Source: Pseudomonas sihuiensis
GTDB lineage: Bacteria > Pseudomonadota > Gammaproteobacteria > Pseudomonadales > Pseudomonadaceae
Reading direction: 5' to 3'
NCBI RefSeq assembly: GCF_900106015.1
Contig: NZ_LT629797.1
Coordinates: 3,844,001-3,908,000, forward strand
DNA length: 64,000 nucleotides
Positions within the stretch are counted from its first letter, which is position 1. Every line of letters starts with the position of its first letter. The translations under genes were made by a program, and so were the position numbers. This document shows, piece by piece, positions 1-8,646 of the stretch. The notes below the pieces were generated by a model. The model did no database searches. It was not told the DNA's origin and worked only from the letters and a program-made list of their open reading frames with translations.

Positions 1-1
1 G

Positions 2-1273
2 CACAACTTGTATAAACCCTTGCCCGGGCGCTTCAAGGATTACATCGCGATTCCCAAGGCCAACGGCTACCAGTCGCTGCACACCACGCTGTTCGGCATG
101 CACGGCGTGCCCATCGAGATCCAGATCCGCACCCGCGAAATGGAAGAGATGGCCAACAACGGCATCGCCGCCCACTGGCTGTACAAGTCCAATGAGGACG
201 ATGCGCCCAAGGGCAACCACGCCCGCGCGCGTCAGTGGGTCAAGGGCGTACTGGAGCTGCAGCAACGCGCCGGCAACTCGCTGGAATTCATCGAGAGCGT
301 GAAGATCGACCTGTTCCCCGACGAGGTCTACGTGTTCACGCCCAAGGGTCGCATCATGGAGCTGCCAAAAGGCTCCACCGCGGTCGACTTCGCCTACGCG
401 GTACACACCGACGTCGGCAACACCTGCATCGCCTGCCGCATCAACCGTCGCCTGGCGCCGCTGTCGCAAGCGCTGGAAAGCGGCTCGACGGTAGAAATCG
501 TCACCGCGCCGGGCGCCCGGCCGAATCCGGCCTGGCTCAACTTCGTGGTCACCGGCAAGGCACGCACGCACATTCGCCATGCCCTCAAGCAGCAGCGCCG
601 CTCGGAATCGATCAGCCTCGGCGAACGCCTGCTGAACAAGGTGCTGGCCAGCTTCGACACGCACCTGGAAAAGATCGCGCCCGAGCGCGTACAGTCCGTG
701 CTCGGCGAGTACCGCCAGGAGGTCATCGAAGACCTGCTCGAAGACATCGGCCTGGGCAACCGCATGGCCTACGTCGTCGCCCGCCGCCTGCTGGCCGAAA
801 ATGGCGACGACACCCTGCCGAGCAGCGAAGGGCCGCTGGCGATTCGCGGCACCGAAGGCCTGGTGATGAGCTACGCCAAGTGCTGCACGCCGATTCCGGG
901 CGACCCCATCGTCGGCTACCTGTCCGCCGGCAAGGGCATGGTGGTGCACATGGAGAGCTGCCGGAACATCGTCGACATCCGCCACAATCCGGAAAAATGC
1001 ATCCAGCTCAACTGGTCCAAGGACGTCACCGGCGAATTCAACGTCGAACTGCGCGTCGAGCTGGAACACCAGCGCGGCCTGATCGCCCTGCTGGCCAGCA
1101 GCGTCAACGCCGCCGATGGCAACATCGAGAAGATCAGCATGGACGAACGCGACGGCCGCATCAGCGTGGTGCAACTGGTGGTCAGCGTGCATGACCGCGT
1201 GCACCTGGCCCGCGTGATCAAGAAACTGCGCGCGCTCAAGGGCGTGATGCGTATCACCCGAGTACGCGCCTGA
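2..1273 (+). CDS. spoT: Bifunctional (p)ppGpp synthetase/hydrolase SpoT, 3' part
   Basis: This is the C-terminal 423 residues of SpoT, which makes and degrades the alarmone (p)ppGpp. The reading frame is open to the left edge (H-N-L before YKPLPGRF), so the gene begins outside the window; full SpoT is about 700 residues. Visible in order are the end of the synthetase domain ([14 protein letters not shown]), a TGS domain (VYVFTPKG to STVEIVT, residues about 105-165), a helical region, the conserved-cysteine region ([11 protein letters not shown], about residue 290) and a C-terminal ACT domain (last 80 residues). The hydrolase domain lies outside. ridA follows, as in other Pseudomonas. The family assignment is firm. 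Confidence 0.96.
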   Translation, partial: HNLYKPLPGRFKDYIAIPKANGYQSLHTTLFGMHGVPIEIQIRTREMEEMANNGIAAHWLYKSNEDDAPKGNHARARQWVKGVLELQQRAGNSLEFIESVKIDLFPDEVYVFTPKGRIMELPKGSTAVDFAYAVHTDVGNTCIACRINRRLAPLSQALESGSTVEIVTAPGARPNPAWLNFVVTGKARTHIRHALKQQRRSESISLGERLLNKVLASFDTHLEKIAPERVQSVLGEYRQEVIEDLLEDIGLGNRMAYVVARRLLAENGDDTLPSSEGPLAIRGTEGLVMSYAKCCTPIPGDPIVGYLSAGKGMVVHMESCRNIVDIRHNPEKCIQLNWSKDVTGEFNVELRVELEHQRGLIALLASSVNAADGNIEKISMDERDGRISVVQLVVSVHDRVHLARVIKKLRALKGVMRITRVRA

Positions 1274-1299
1274 CACAATTCCCCTATTTCGATTCTGTA

Positions 1300-1320
1300 G
1301 GCTGGGTGCTCGACCCAGCC
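1300..1320. repeat. Inverted repeat between spoT and ridA
   Basis: An 8-bp perfect stem (GGCTGGGT / ACCCAGCC) encloses a 5-base loop in the short spoT-ridA gap. There is no T-run after it, so it may be an attenuator, an mRNA-stability hairpin or a dispersed palindrome and not a strong terminator. Confidence 0.5.
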
Positions 1321-1341
1321 AGTTCTCACAAGGAGCGATTC

Positions 1342-1722
1342 ATGAGCAAGACCGTCATTACCAGCGACAAAGCCCCCGCCGCCATCGGCACCTACTCCCA
1401 GGCGATCAAGGCGGGCAACACCGTCTACATGTCCGGCCAGATCCCGCTGGACCCGGTGAGCATGGAGCTGGTCGAGGGCTTCGAAGCACAGACCGTGCAG
1501 GTCTTCGAGAACCTCAAGGCCGTCGCCGAAGCCGCCGGCGGTTCGTTCAAGGACATCGTCAAGCTGAACATCTTCCTCACCGACCTGTCGCACTTCGCCA
1601 AGGTCAACGAGATCATGGGCCGCTACTTCGAACAGCCCTACCCGGCTCGCGCCGCCATCGGCGTTGCTGCTCTGCCGCGCGGTGCGCAGGTGGAAATGGA
1701 CGCTATTCTGGTCATCGAGTAA
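1342..1722 (+). CDS. ridA: RidA family reactive imine/enamine deaminase
   Basis: A 126-residue protein of the YjgF/YER057c/UK114 family, the usual length for RidA. It hydrolyses reactive 2-aminoacrylate and related imines released by PLP enzymes such as threonine dehydratase. Seen in the sequence are the N-terminal IGTYSQA motif, SGQIPLDP and the C-terminal PARAAIGV segment carrying the substrate-binding arginine. The start at 1342 is preceded by AGGAG at a good distance; a longer in-frame extension upstream has no Shine-Dalgarno. It lies just downstream of spoT, an arrangement common in gammaproteobacteria. Cytosolic, probably a trimer by family knowledge. Confidence 0.95.
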   Translation: MSKTVITSDKAPAAIGTYSQAIKAGNTVYMSGQIPLDPVSMELVEGFEAQTVQVFENLKAVAEAAGGSFKDIVKLNIFLTDLSHFAKVNEIMGRYFEQPYPARAAIGVAALPRGAQVEMDAILVIE

Positions 1723-1777
1723 GTCATTCGAGCGGGGCGTCACGCCTCGCTCTCCCTTCCCCGGCATGGAGATCGCC

Positions 1778-2509
1778 ATGCGTCTGCTTCCTCTGCTGTT
1801 ACTGGCTGCCCTGCTGGGCGGCTGCGCCAGCACGCCGAACAATGACCCGAGCGGAACCTGGATCAACCAGGCAGCCATCGATGCCGCACGCGAAAGCGGT
1901 CGCCTGCGCGAAGCCCTGCTTGCCTACGGCCCCAACCTCGAATGGCATATCGACCCAGAGCAACGTCAGGCCAGCTACAGCAACGGCTTCGAACTGGCCG
2001 AGGGCAGGCTGCAGAGCGCGGGGGAAGGCCGCTGGCAGGTAACTTTCTATGGCGACTACAAGGAGCAGCTCAGCATTCAGAACGGCGAACTGGTGCAGAT
2101 CGCCAGCGGCTACTGGCCCGAGCAGCACTTCACCCGCTTCCAGGGCTCTGGCGAGGCCAAGCCGCTGGGCAGCAGCTTCGAACAGGCGCTGTACCGCGAC
2201 TATCTGGGCGGCGACTGGCTGATAGAGGAAGGCCTCGGCCAGGGCGGCCTGGTGCGCTTCAACAGCGACGGGCAGGTACAAGGCCTACCTGGCGCCGAAC
2301 GCTTCGCCCTGTGCCTGGCAGGCGATTGCGCCGCCATGAGCGGCGAGCATGACAGCATCTGGCTACAAGCCGGCGAGCAAGGCAGCCCCTGGCTGTTCGT
2401 GCACGAGGGCAATCAGTTGCGCATCTTCGAAGCGCAGAACCGCGCCCAGTTCGACGAGATGCCCGAGTACCAGCCCGGCCCGCAGCGCTGGCTGCTCAAG
2501 CGCCGCTGA
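1778..2509 (+). CDS. Putative outer-membrane lipoprotein, unknown function
   Basis: A 243-residue protein with a lipoprotein signal: MRLLPLLLLAALLGGC places the lipobox cysteine at residue 16. Ser-17 follows the cysteine after Ala, with no Asp at +2, so outer-membrane sorting is expected. The body (APNLEWHID-type beta-rich segments, several WQ/WL motifs) resembles no family I can name. The start at 1778 follows GGAG at 1768; the open frame extends upstream but that part overlaps ridA and lacks signal-peptide character. It may be co-transcribed with ridA. Function unknown. Confidence 0.8.
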   Translation: MRLLPLLLLAALLGGCASTPNNDPSGTWINQAAIDAARESGRLREALLAYGPNLEWHIDPEQRQASYSNGFELAEGRLQSAGEGRWQVTFYGDYKEQLSIQNGELVQIASGYWPEQHFTRFQGSGEAKPLGSSFEQALYRDYLGGDWLIEEGLGQGGLVRFNSDGQVQGLPGAERFALCLAGDCAAMSGEHDSIWLQAGEQGSPWLFVHEGNQLRIFEAQNRAQFDEMPEYQPGPQRWLLKRR

Positions 2510-2546
2510 TCAGCAGGCGCCGCCTCCGGGCAGGAGCGGCGCCACG

Positions 2547-3164
2547 CTATAGAGCCCTCAGCAACAGCCAGCCTCCCAGCGCCAGCAACAGGCCACCGCA
2601 ACCGCGATCCAGCCAGCGCACGCGCCGCGGCAACCAACTGCGCCAACGCGCCTGATCGAGCAGGCGCACCAGCGCCAGATCCCAAAACAGCACCACCAGA
2701 GTCATCCATAGCATCGCCAGGCCCAGCCCCCATGCCGGCATTGCCGACTCGCGCAAGACCCCGAATAGCCCGGCGTAGAACAGCGGCAATTTGGGATTGA
2801 GGCTGCTGGCCACAAGACCCTGACGCATGCCCTTCCACACCCCGCCGAGCCTCAGCTGATCACCCTGCGGCAGGACCAGATCTCGCCGCGAGGCCAGCGC
2901 CTGCAGGCCGATCCAGGCGAAATACAGCCCGCCGACGACCTGCAAGCAGCGCCACAGCCAACTGCCCTCGGCGGGTAACAACGCCATGGCAAAGAGCACC
3001 AGCAGCATGCTCAGCAGGTTGGCCAGCGCAATGCCGCAGGCGCAACCGTCGGCCTGGCGCCGGCCCTTGGCCAGAGCGGTGCGAATCAACAGAAAGAAGT
3101 CCGGCCCAGGCGACAGCAAGGCCGCGAAATGAGTACCGGCCACCAGTAGAAACAAGGCGAACAT
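2547..3164 (-). CDS. LysE/RhtB family amino-acid exporter
   Basis: A 205-residue inner-membrane protein with about six hydrophobic segments, the normal length for LysE/RhtB efflux proteins that export amino acids or homoserine lactones. The signature SPGPDFFLLIRTAL lies near residues 17-30, followed by CGIALANLLSMLL. The start MFALFLLV at 3164 has GGAGG immediately upstream; an upstream in-frame methionine would extend the protein by a non-hydrophobic tail and lacks support. The gene is divergent from the AAA gene at 3243, so both promoters lie in the 78-bp gap. The substrate cannot be told from sequence. Confidence 0.88.
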   Translation of the reverse strand: MFALFLLVAGTHFAALLSPGPDFFLLIRTALAKGRRQADGCACGIALANLLSMLLVLFAMALLPAEGSWLWRCLQVVGGLYFAWIGLQALASRRDLVLPQGDQLRLGGVWKGMRQGLVASSLNPKLPLFYAGLFGVLRESAMPAWGLGLAMLWMTLVVLFWDLALVRLLDQARWRSWLPRRVRWLDRGCGGLLLALGGWLLLRAL

Positions 3165-3242
3165 GGAACCTCCGTTTGGCGGAGGCAGTGTCGGCAACTG
3201 GCAGTGTCGATGTATTGGAAAAAACTCAGAGGAGCCCAGCGT

Positions 3243-3821
3243 ATGCCATGTCACCCACCTTTCCATGTCCTAACCGGCGGCCCCGGTAGCGGCAAAAGTA
3301 GTTTACTGGCAGCCCTGGCCCAGAAGGGCCAAAACGTCGTCGAGGAAGCCGGTCGGGAGATCATTCGTGATCAGCAAGCCATCGCCGGCCTGGGCCTGCC
3401 CTGGCACGACCCGAGGCTGTTCGCCGAACTGATGCTGGCGTGGGAGCTCAGGGCTCACCGCCAGGCGCTGACGAGGAAAGGGCGGGTGTTCTTTGACCGC
3501 AGCCTGGTCGATATCATCGGCTACCTGCGCCTGAACGACCTGCCGGTCGGCGAGCATCTGCTACAGGCGGTGCGCCAATTGCGTTACCAGAGGCAGGTCT
3601 TCCTGCTGCCGCACTGGCCGCAGATCTACCGCAACGACCACGAGCGCCGCCAGGATGCGGCCGAGGCCGAACGGACCTGCGCGGTGATGCGCGAAGTCTA
3701 TGTAGAAGCCGGTTATCGACTGATCGAGGTACCGCGAATGAGCCTGGCGCAGCGCCGCGACTTCGTGCTGCAGTGCAGTGGCCTCAACCCGTCGCCAGCG
3801 TACGAAAACGCCCCGGAGTGA
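3243..3821 (+). CDS. AAA-family ATPase/kinase-like protein (AAA_28 type)
   Basis: A 192-residue P-loop protein. The Walker A motif GGPGSGKSS lies near residues 12-20 and a Walker B-like FFDRSLVD near residue 83. The fold resembles small NadR-kinase-like AAA_28 ATPases that are often annotated only as ATPase. The start at 3243 is chosen because GAGGAG sits 9 bases upstream. The 3' end overlaps the convergent AraC gene by 38 bp. No substrate can be assigned; a nucleotide- or vitamin-kinase role is only a possibility. Confidence 0.75.
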   Translation: MPCHPPFHVLTGGPGSGKSSLLAALAQKGQNVVEEAGREIIRDQQAIAGLGLPWHDPRLFAELMLAWELRAHRQALTRKGRVFFDRSLVDIIGYLRLNDLPVGEHLLQAVRQLRYQRQVFLLPHWPQIYRNDHERRQDAAEAERTCAVMREVYVEAGYRLIEVPRMSLAQRRDFVLQCSGLNPSPAYENAPE

Positions 3822-4584
3822 CCCCGGTGAAACGGCGAAACACCCCATTGAAATGCGCCTGGTCATAAAAGCCCAGGTCCAGTGCGACACCGGCCAGGGC
3901 CTGGCCTTGCAATAACCTGCGCTTGGCTTCACGCACTCGACGCTGCAGCAGATAGGTGTGCGGCGGCACGCCATAGGCACGGCGAAATGCCTCGATCAGG
4001 TGGCGCGGGTGACGCTGCACCAAGGCACCCAATTGCTCGAGGCTGACAGCCTCGGCGTAGTGCGCTTCCAGGTAATCGCGCAGATACGCTGTAACCCCGC
4101 TGTCGCGACATGTCGGGCGCGCCTCGCGCAAGCCGCCGTGCCGCACGAAGACCAGCTCCAGTAACGCCAGCAGTTCGCTCTCCAACGCCAGCGCATCACC
4201 GCGCTCGAACTCGCCGGCCAGCCGTGCCAGGCCTGTCGAGACCTGGCCGTCGTCATCCGGGTTGAGCGTGCCGAAGCCATTGGGCAGGCGCTTGCGCCCG
4301 AGCAGCGCCGGCAGCCGCGACTCCTCGACATAGAGCATGCGATAAACCACACGCGCCGATTCGGCGTGCCCGGTATGCGGCTCTTCGGGGTTCATCAGCG
4401 ACAGGGTGCCGGCAGGCAGCGCATAGCGCTGACCTCGGCACTGGTAGCCTCCGACACCCTGCACGATAGCGCCGATGGCAAAGGCATCGTGACTGTGACG
4501 GCCAAAGGCCTGCCCGGAGAAGTCGGCGTGAAACAGCTCGACGCCCGGCAGCCAGGGCTTGGCCAGCAAGCTGTTGGCGTCCAT
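3784..4584 (-). CDS. AraC family transcriptional regulator
   Basis: A 266-residue regulator. The N-terminal cupin-like sensing half (HSHDAFAIGAI, SLMNPEEPHTG) is followed by a C-terminal AraC double helix-turn-helix from about residue 165 (LEQLGALVQRHPRHLIEAFR, then GVALDLGFYDQAHFNGVFRR). Such proteins often control neighbouring exporters or enzymes. The start MDANSLLAK at 4584 is 1 bp from the stop of the epimerase gene at 4586, so the two are very likely one transcript. The 3' end overlaps the convergent AAA gene by 38 bp. The ligand is unknown. Confidence 0.9.
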   Translation of the reverse strand: MDANSLLAKPWLPGVELFHADFSGQAFGRHSHDAFAIGAIVQGVGGYQCRGQRYALPAGTLSLMNPEEPHTGHAESARVVYRMLYVEESRLPALLGRKRLPNGFGTLNPDDDGQVSTGLARLAGEFERGDALALESELLALLELVFVRHGGLREARPTCRDSGVTAYLRDYLEAHYAEAVSLEQLGALVQRHPRHLIEAFRRAYGVPPHTYLLQRRVREAKRRLLQGQALAGVALDLGFYDQAHFNGVFRRFTGVTPGRFRTLATG

Positions 4585-4585
4585 T

Positions 4586-5443
4586 TCAGCGCTCGGCGAG
4601 GATCGCCGCATAGCCCTCGCGGTAGCTCGGATACTGCGGCGCCCAACCCAGCGCACGAGCGCGGGCATTGCGGCAACGCTTGCTGCCGGCTCGGCGCACG
4701 CGCTGCTCGTCGCTCCAGTGGCTGACGCCTAGTTGCTCACGCAGCCAACCCACTACTTCGTGCAGCGGCGCCGGCTCGTCGTCGACACCCAGGTAGCAAT
4801 CGGCCAAGGGCACACCGGCGGCATCCGCCTGCAACAGCATGGCGAACAGGCCGGCTGCATCCTCGACATGAATGCGATTGCCATACAGCGGCGGCGTTTC
4901 GCTGACCCGATAGCCGCCGCGCACCTGGCTCAGCAACCATTCGCGACCAGGGCCGTAAAGGCCTGTAAGACGCACCGTGGTCGCCGGCAACCCGCTGTCG
5001 AGCGCGACACGTTCGGCCTCGCGCATGATCACCGCAGAAAAACTCTGGGCCTCAGCCACAGAGTCCTCGTCGATCCACTCGCCTTCCTGCTGCCCGTACA
5101 CGCCGCTGCTGGAGGCGAACAGGATACGTCGAGGTCGCTGACCATGTTGCGCCAGCCAGTCCAGCACGCGGCGCAGCCCCTCGATATAGGCGGCGCGATA
5201 GCCGGCCTCGTCATGCTCGGTAGCTGCTGCGCAGTACACCAGGTAATCCAGTTGCCCCTGCGGCCAATCCGCCGGACAGGCATCGGCATGCAGATCGCCG
5301 GCCAGCGGCTCGATCGCGGCAGGCAGTGCAGCCACGTTGCGGCGCATGCCGATCACGCGCCAGCCTTGTGCGGCCATCCGCAGGCCAAGGCGGGTACCGA
5401 CGTCTCCACACCCGGCAATCAGCAGGCTGTTGCATTCGGACAT
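4586..5443 (-). CDS. NAD(P)-dependent epimerase/dehydratase-like SDR (YeeZ type)
   Basis: A 285-residue extended short-chain dehydrogenase/reductase. The Rossmann glycine motif is GCGDVGTRLG near residue 10, and the active-site region contains FASSSGVYG. The usual YxxxK of the family is not obvious, as is common in YeeZ-like members. The start at 5443 is preferred because GGAGA lies 6 bases upstream; an alternative in-frame ATG at 5455 lacks this. The gene is divergent from oxyR and is followed after 1 bp by the AraC gene. The substrate is not predictable. Confidence 0.85.
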   Translation of the reverse strand: MSECNSLLIAGCGDVGTRLGLRMAAQGWRVIGMRRNVAALPAAIEPLAGDLHADACPADWPQGQLDYLVYCAAATEHDEAGYRAAYIEGLRRVLDWLAQHGQRPRRILFASSSGVYGQQEGEWIDEDSVAEAQSFSAVIMREAERVALDSGLPATTVRLTGLYGPGREWLLSQVRGGYRVSETPPLYGNRIHVEDAAGLFAMLLQADAAGVPLADCYLGVDDEPAPLHEVVGWLREQLGVSHWSDEQRVRRAGSKRCRNARARALGWAPQYPSYREGYAAILAER

Positions 5444-5541
5444 GCTTTTCTCCATGACATTTATGCAAAGGCGCAGTTTAGCCCGGTTGGTTCATCTGTT
5501 TGCAAAGGCTATGCTTGTCGGCAATTTAATGGATAAACACT
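5444..5541. promoter_or_regulatory. Divergent promoter region of oxyR and the SDR-araC unit
   Basis: The 98-bp gap must carry both promoters. It is AT-richer than its flanks and contains two direct copies of TGCAAAGGC (5464-5472 and 5501-5509, 37 bp apart). OxyR often binds its own upstream region, so these could lie in or near an operator, but no clear OxyR tetrad motif could be read. Confidence 0.4.
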
Positions 5542-6471
5542 ATGACCCTCACCGAACTGCGGTACATCGTCACCCTCGCCCAGGAACAACACTTCGGCCG
5601 CGCCGCCGAGCGTTGCCACGTCAGCCAGCCGACCCTGTCGGTGGGCGTGAAGAAGTTGGAGGACGAGCTCGGCGTACTGATCTTCGAGCGCAGCAAGAGC
5701 GCCGTGCGCCTGACCCCGGTCGGTGAGGGCATCGTCACCCAGGCACAGAAGGTGCTGGAGCAGGCCCAGGGCATTCGCGAACTGGCCCAGGCCGGCAAGA
5801 ACCAGCTGACCGCCCCGCTGAAGATTGGCGCCATCTACACCGTCGGTCCCTATCTGTTCCCGCACCTGATTCCGCAGTTGCATCGGGTCGCCCCGGACAT
5901 GCCGCTGTACATCGAGGAAAACTTCACCCATATCCTTCGCGACAAGCTGCGCACCGGTGAGCTGGACGCCATCATCATCGCCCTGCCGTTCCAGGAGGCC
6001 GATGTGCTGACCAAGCCGCTGTACGACGAGCCGTTCTACGCCCTGCTGCCGGCCGGCCACCCCTGGGCGGCGCTGGACACCATCGACACCAAACTGCTCA
6101 ACGACAAGAGCCTGCTGCTGCTCGGCGAGGGCCATTGTTTCCGTGATCAGGTGCTGGAAGCCTGCCCGACCCTGCGCAAGGGCGGTGACGATCACGGCAA
6201 GCACACCACGGTGGAATCCAGCTCGCTGGAAACCATCCGCCATATGGTCGCCTCCGGCCTCGGCGTGTCGATCCTGCCGTTCTCGGCAGTGGACAGCCAC
6301 CACTATGCGCCCGGCGTGATCGAAGTGCGTCCGCTCAGCGCGCCGGTGCCGTTCCGTACCGTGGCCATCGCCTGGCGTGCCAGCTTCCCGCGGCCCAACG
6401 CCATCGAAGTGCTGGCCGACTCGATCCGCCTCTGCTCGGTCGCCCGCAGCCCGCAGACCAAGGCAGTCTGA
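5542..6471 (+). CDS. oxyR: Hydrogen peroxide-sensing LysR-type regulator OxyR
   Basis: A 309-residue LysR regulator. The N-terminal winged HTH covers residues 1-60 (FGRAAERCHVSQPTLSVGVK). The two redox cysteines that form the peroxide-induced disulfide are exactly at 199 (GEGHCFRDQ) and 208 (LEACPT), which identifies OxyR with certainty. It activates catalase, alkyl hydroperoxide reductase and related genes. recG begins 8 bp after the stop, as in P. aeruginosa, so the two are co-transcribed at least in part. The length is standard. Confidence 0.97.
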   Translation: MTLTELRYIVTLAQEQHFGRAAERCHVSQPTLSVGVKKLEDELGVLIFERSKSAVRLTPVGEGIVTQAQKVLEQAQGIRELAQAGKNQLTAPLKIGAIYTVGPYLFPHLIPQLHRVAPDMPLYIEENFTHILRDKLRTGELDAIIIALPFQEADVLTKPLYDEPFYALLPAGHPWAALDTIDTKLLNDKSLLLLGEGHCFRDQVLEACPTLRKGGDDHGKHTTVESSSLETIRHMVASGLGVSILPFSAVDSHHYAPGVIEVRPLSAPVPFRTVAIAWRASFPRPNAIEVLADSIRLCSVARSPQTKAV

Positions 6472-6479
6472 GGCCAGAG

Positions 6480-8555
6480 GTGAGCGAGCTGGCAGCGGTT
6501 TCCGTCACTGCGCTCAAAGGCGTAGGCGCCGCCCTGGCCGAGAAACTGGCCAAGGTCGGCCTGGAAAACCTGCAGGACGTGCTGTTCCACCTGCCGCTGC
6601 GCTACCAGGATCGCACCCGCATCACCCCCATCGGCGCGCTGCGCCCGGGGCAGGATGCGGTGGTCGAGGGCATCGTCGCTGGCGCCGACGTGGTCATGGG
6701 CCGGAGGCGCAGCCTGCTGGTGCGCCTGCAGGATGGCAGCGGCACGCTGAGCCTGCGCTTCTTCCACTTCAGCCAGGCGCAGAAGGAAGGGCTCAAACGC
6801 GGCACCGCTCTGCGCTGCTACGGTGAAGTCCGCCCCGGCGCCACCGGGTTGGAGATCTACCACCCGGAATACCGCGCGCAGAGCGGCGACGAGCCGGCTC
6901 CGGTGGAGCAGAGCCTGACGCCCATCTATCCGACCACCGAAGGCCTGACCCAGCAGCGCCTGCGTCAGCTCAGCCAGCAGGCACTGGCGCGTCTCGGCCC
7001 ACGCAGCCTGCCCGACTGGCTACCCGACGAGCTGGCCCGCGACTATCGCCTGGCCCCCTTGGATGAGGCCATCCGTTACCTGCACCGGCCGCCGCCGGAC
7101 GCCGATCTCGAAGAGCTCGCCGAGGGCCGCCACTGGGCGCAGCATCGCCTGGCCTTCGAGGAACTGCTGACCCATCAGCTATCGCTGCAGCGCCTGCGCG
7201 AACAGGTGCGTGCGCAGCAGGCGCCAGCCCTGCCGCCAGCGCAGAAGCTGCCGCAACAGTACCTGGCCAACCTCGGTTTCGCCCCGACCGGCGCGCAGCA
7301 GCGCGTAGGCGCCGAGATCGCCTACGACCTGGCGCAGAGCGAGCCCATGCTGCGCCTGGTGCAGGGTGACGTCGGCGCCGGCAAGACCGTGGTCGCCGCG
7401 CTGGCCGCCTTGCAGGCGCTGGAGGCCGGTTATCAGGTGGCACTGATGGCGCCGACCGAGATCCTCGCCGAGCAGCACTTTCTCAACTTCAGCAAATGGC
7501 TGGCACCGCTTGGCCTGGACGTCGCCTGGCTGGCCGGCAAGCTCAAGGGCAAGGCCCGCGCAGCAGCCCTGGAACAGATCGCTGGCGGCTGCCCGATGGT
7601 GGTCGGCACCCACGCCCTGTTCCAGGACGAGGTGAGGTTCAAGCGCCTGGCCCTGGTGATCATCGACGAACAGCACCGCTTCGGCGTACAGCAGCGCCTG
7701 GCCCTGCGCCAGAAGGGCATCGACGGCCGCCTCTGTCCGCACCAGTTGATCATGACCGCCACGCCCATCCCGCGCACCCTGGCGATGAGTGCCTACGCCG
7801 ATCTGGACACCTCGATCCTCGACGAACTGCCGCCAGGGCGCACGCCGGTCAACACCCTGGTGATCGCCGACAGCCGCCGCGATGAGGTGGTCGAGCGCGT
7901 ACGCAATGCCTGCCAGCAGGGGCGCCAGGCCTATTGGGTCTGCACCCTCATCGAAGAATCCGAAGAGCTCACCTGCCAGGCCGCGGAAACCAGCTTCGAG
8001 GAGCTGTCTGCGGCCCTCGGCGAGCTGCGCGTCGGGCTGATCCACGGGCGCATGAAACCGGCTGAAAAAGCCGCAGTGATGGATGAGTTCAAACAGGGCA
8101 AGCTGCAGCTGCTGGTGGCCACCACGGTAATCGAGGTCGGCGTCGACGTACCCAATGCCAGCCTGATGATCATTGAAAATCCCGAACGCCTGGGCCTGGC
8201 CCAGCTACACCAGCTGCGCGGCCGGGTCGGCCGGGGCAGCGCCGCCAGTCATTGCGTGTTGCTCTACCATGCGCCATTGTCGCAACTCGGGCGCGAGCGC
8301 CTGGCAATCATGCGCGAGACCACCGACGGTTTCGTCATCGCCGAGAAGGACCTCGAACTCAGGGGGCCGGGAGAAATGCTCGGCACCCGGCAGACCGGTC
8401 TGCTGCAATTCAAGGTCGCTGACCTGATGCGCGATGCCGACCTGCTGCCCGCCGTGCGCGATGCCGCGCACGCTCTTCTGGAACATTGGCCACAACATGT
8501 GGCTCCATTGTTGGAGCGCTGGTTGCGTCACGGCCAGCAATACGGTCAAGTGTGA
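6480..8555 (+). CDS. recG: ATP-dependent DNA helicase RecG
   Basis: A 691-residue RecG, normal length, which reverses stalled replication forks and branch-migrates Holliday junctions. An N-terminal OB-fold wedge domain (PLRYQDRTRITPI, LRFFHFSQAQ) is followed by helicase lobes with Walker A GDVGAGKT (about residue 300), DEQH box IIDEQHRFG (about residue 395), TATPIPRTLA and the motif VI region HQLRGRVGRG. The start is GTG at 6480, giving MSELAAVSV; it is only 8 bp from oxyR and has a purine-rich GAGGCCAGAG upstream. Confidence 0.97.
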   Translation: MSELAAVSVTALKGVGAALAEKLAKVGLENLQDVLFHLPLRYQDRTRITPIGALRPGQDAVVEGIVAGADVVMGRRRSLLVRLQDGSGTLSLRFFHFSQAQKEGLKRGTALRCYGEVRPGATGLEIYHPEYRAQSGDEPAPVEQSLTPIYPTTEGLTQQRLRQLSQQALARLGPRSLPDWLPDELARDYRLAPLDEAIRYLHRPPPDADLEELAEGRHWAQHRLAFEELLTHQLSLQRLREQVRAQQAPALPPAQKLPQQYLANLGFAPTGAQQRVGAEIAYDLAQSEPMLRLVQGDVGAGKTVVAALAALQALEAGYQVALMAPTEILAEQHFLNFSKWLAPLGLDVAWLAGKLKGKARAAALEQIAGGCPMVVGTHALFQDEVRFKRLALVIIDEQHRFGVQQRLALRQKGIDGRLCPHQLIMTATPIPRTLAMSAYADLDTSILDELPPGRTPVNTLVIADSRRDEVVERVRNACQQGRQAYWVCTLIEESEELTCQAAETSFEELSAALGELRVGLIHGRMKPAEKAAVMDEFKQGKLQLLVATTVIEVGVDVPNASLMIIENPERLGLAQLHQLRGRVGRGSAASHCVLLYHAPLSQLGRERLAIMRETTDGFVIAEKDLELRGPGEMLGTRQTGLLQFKVADLMRDADLLPAVRDAAHALLEHWPQHVAPLLERWLRHGQQYGQV

Positions 8556-8646
8556 ACCTGTTCACAGGACAACCGTCGCCACGAACCTTTGCGCAAATCC
8601 TCGCTGGTTATACTTCGGGGCACATGCGCTAACGCTGGATATCGAT

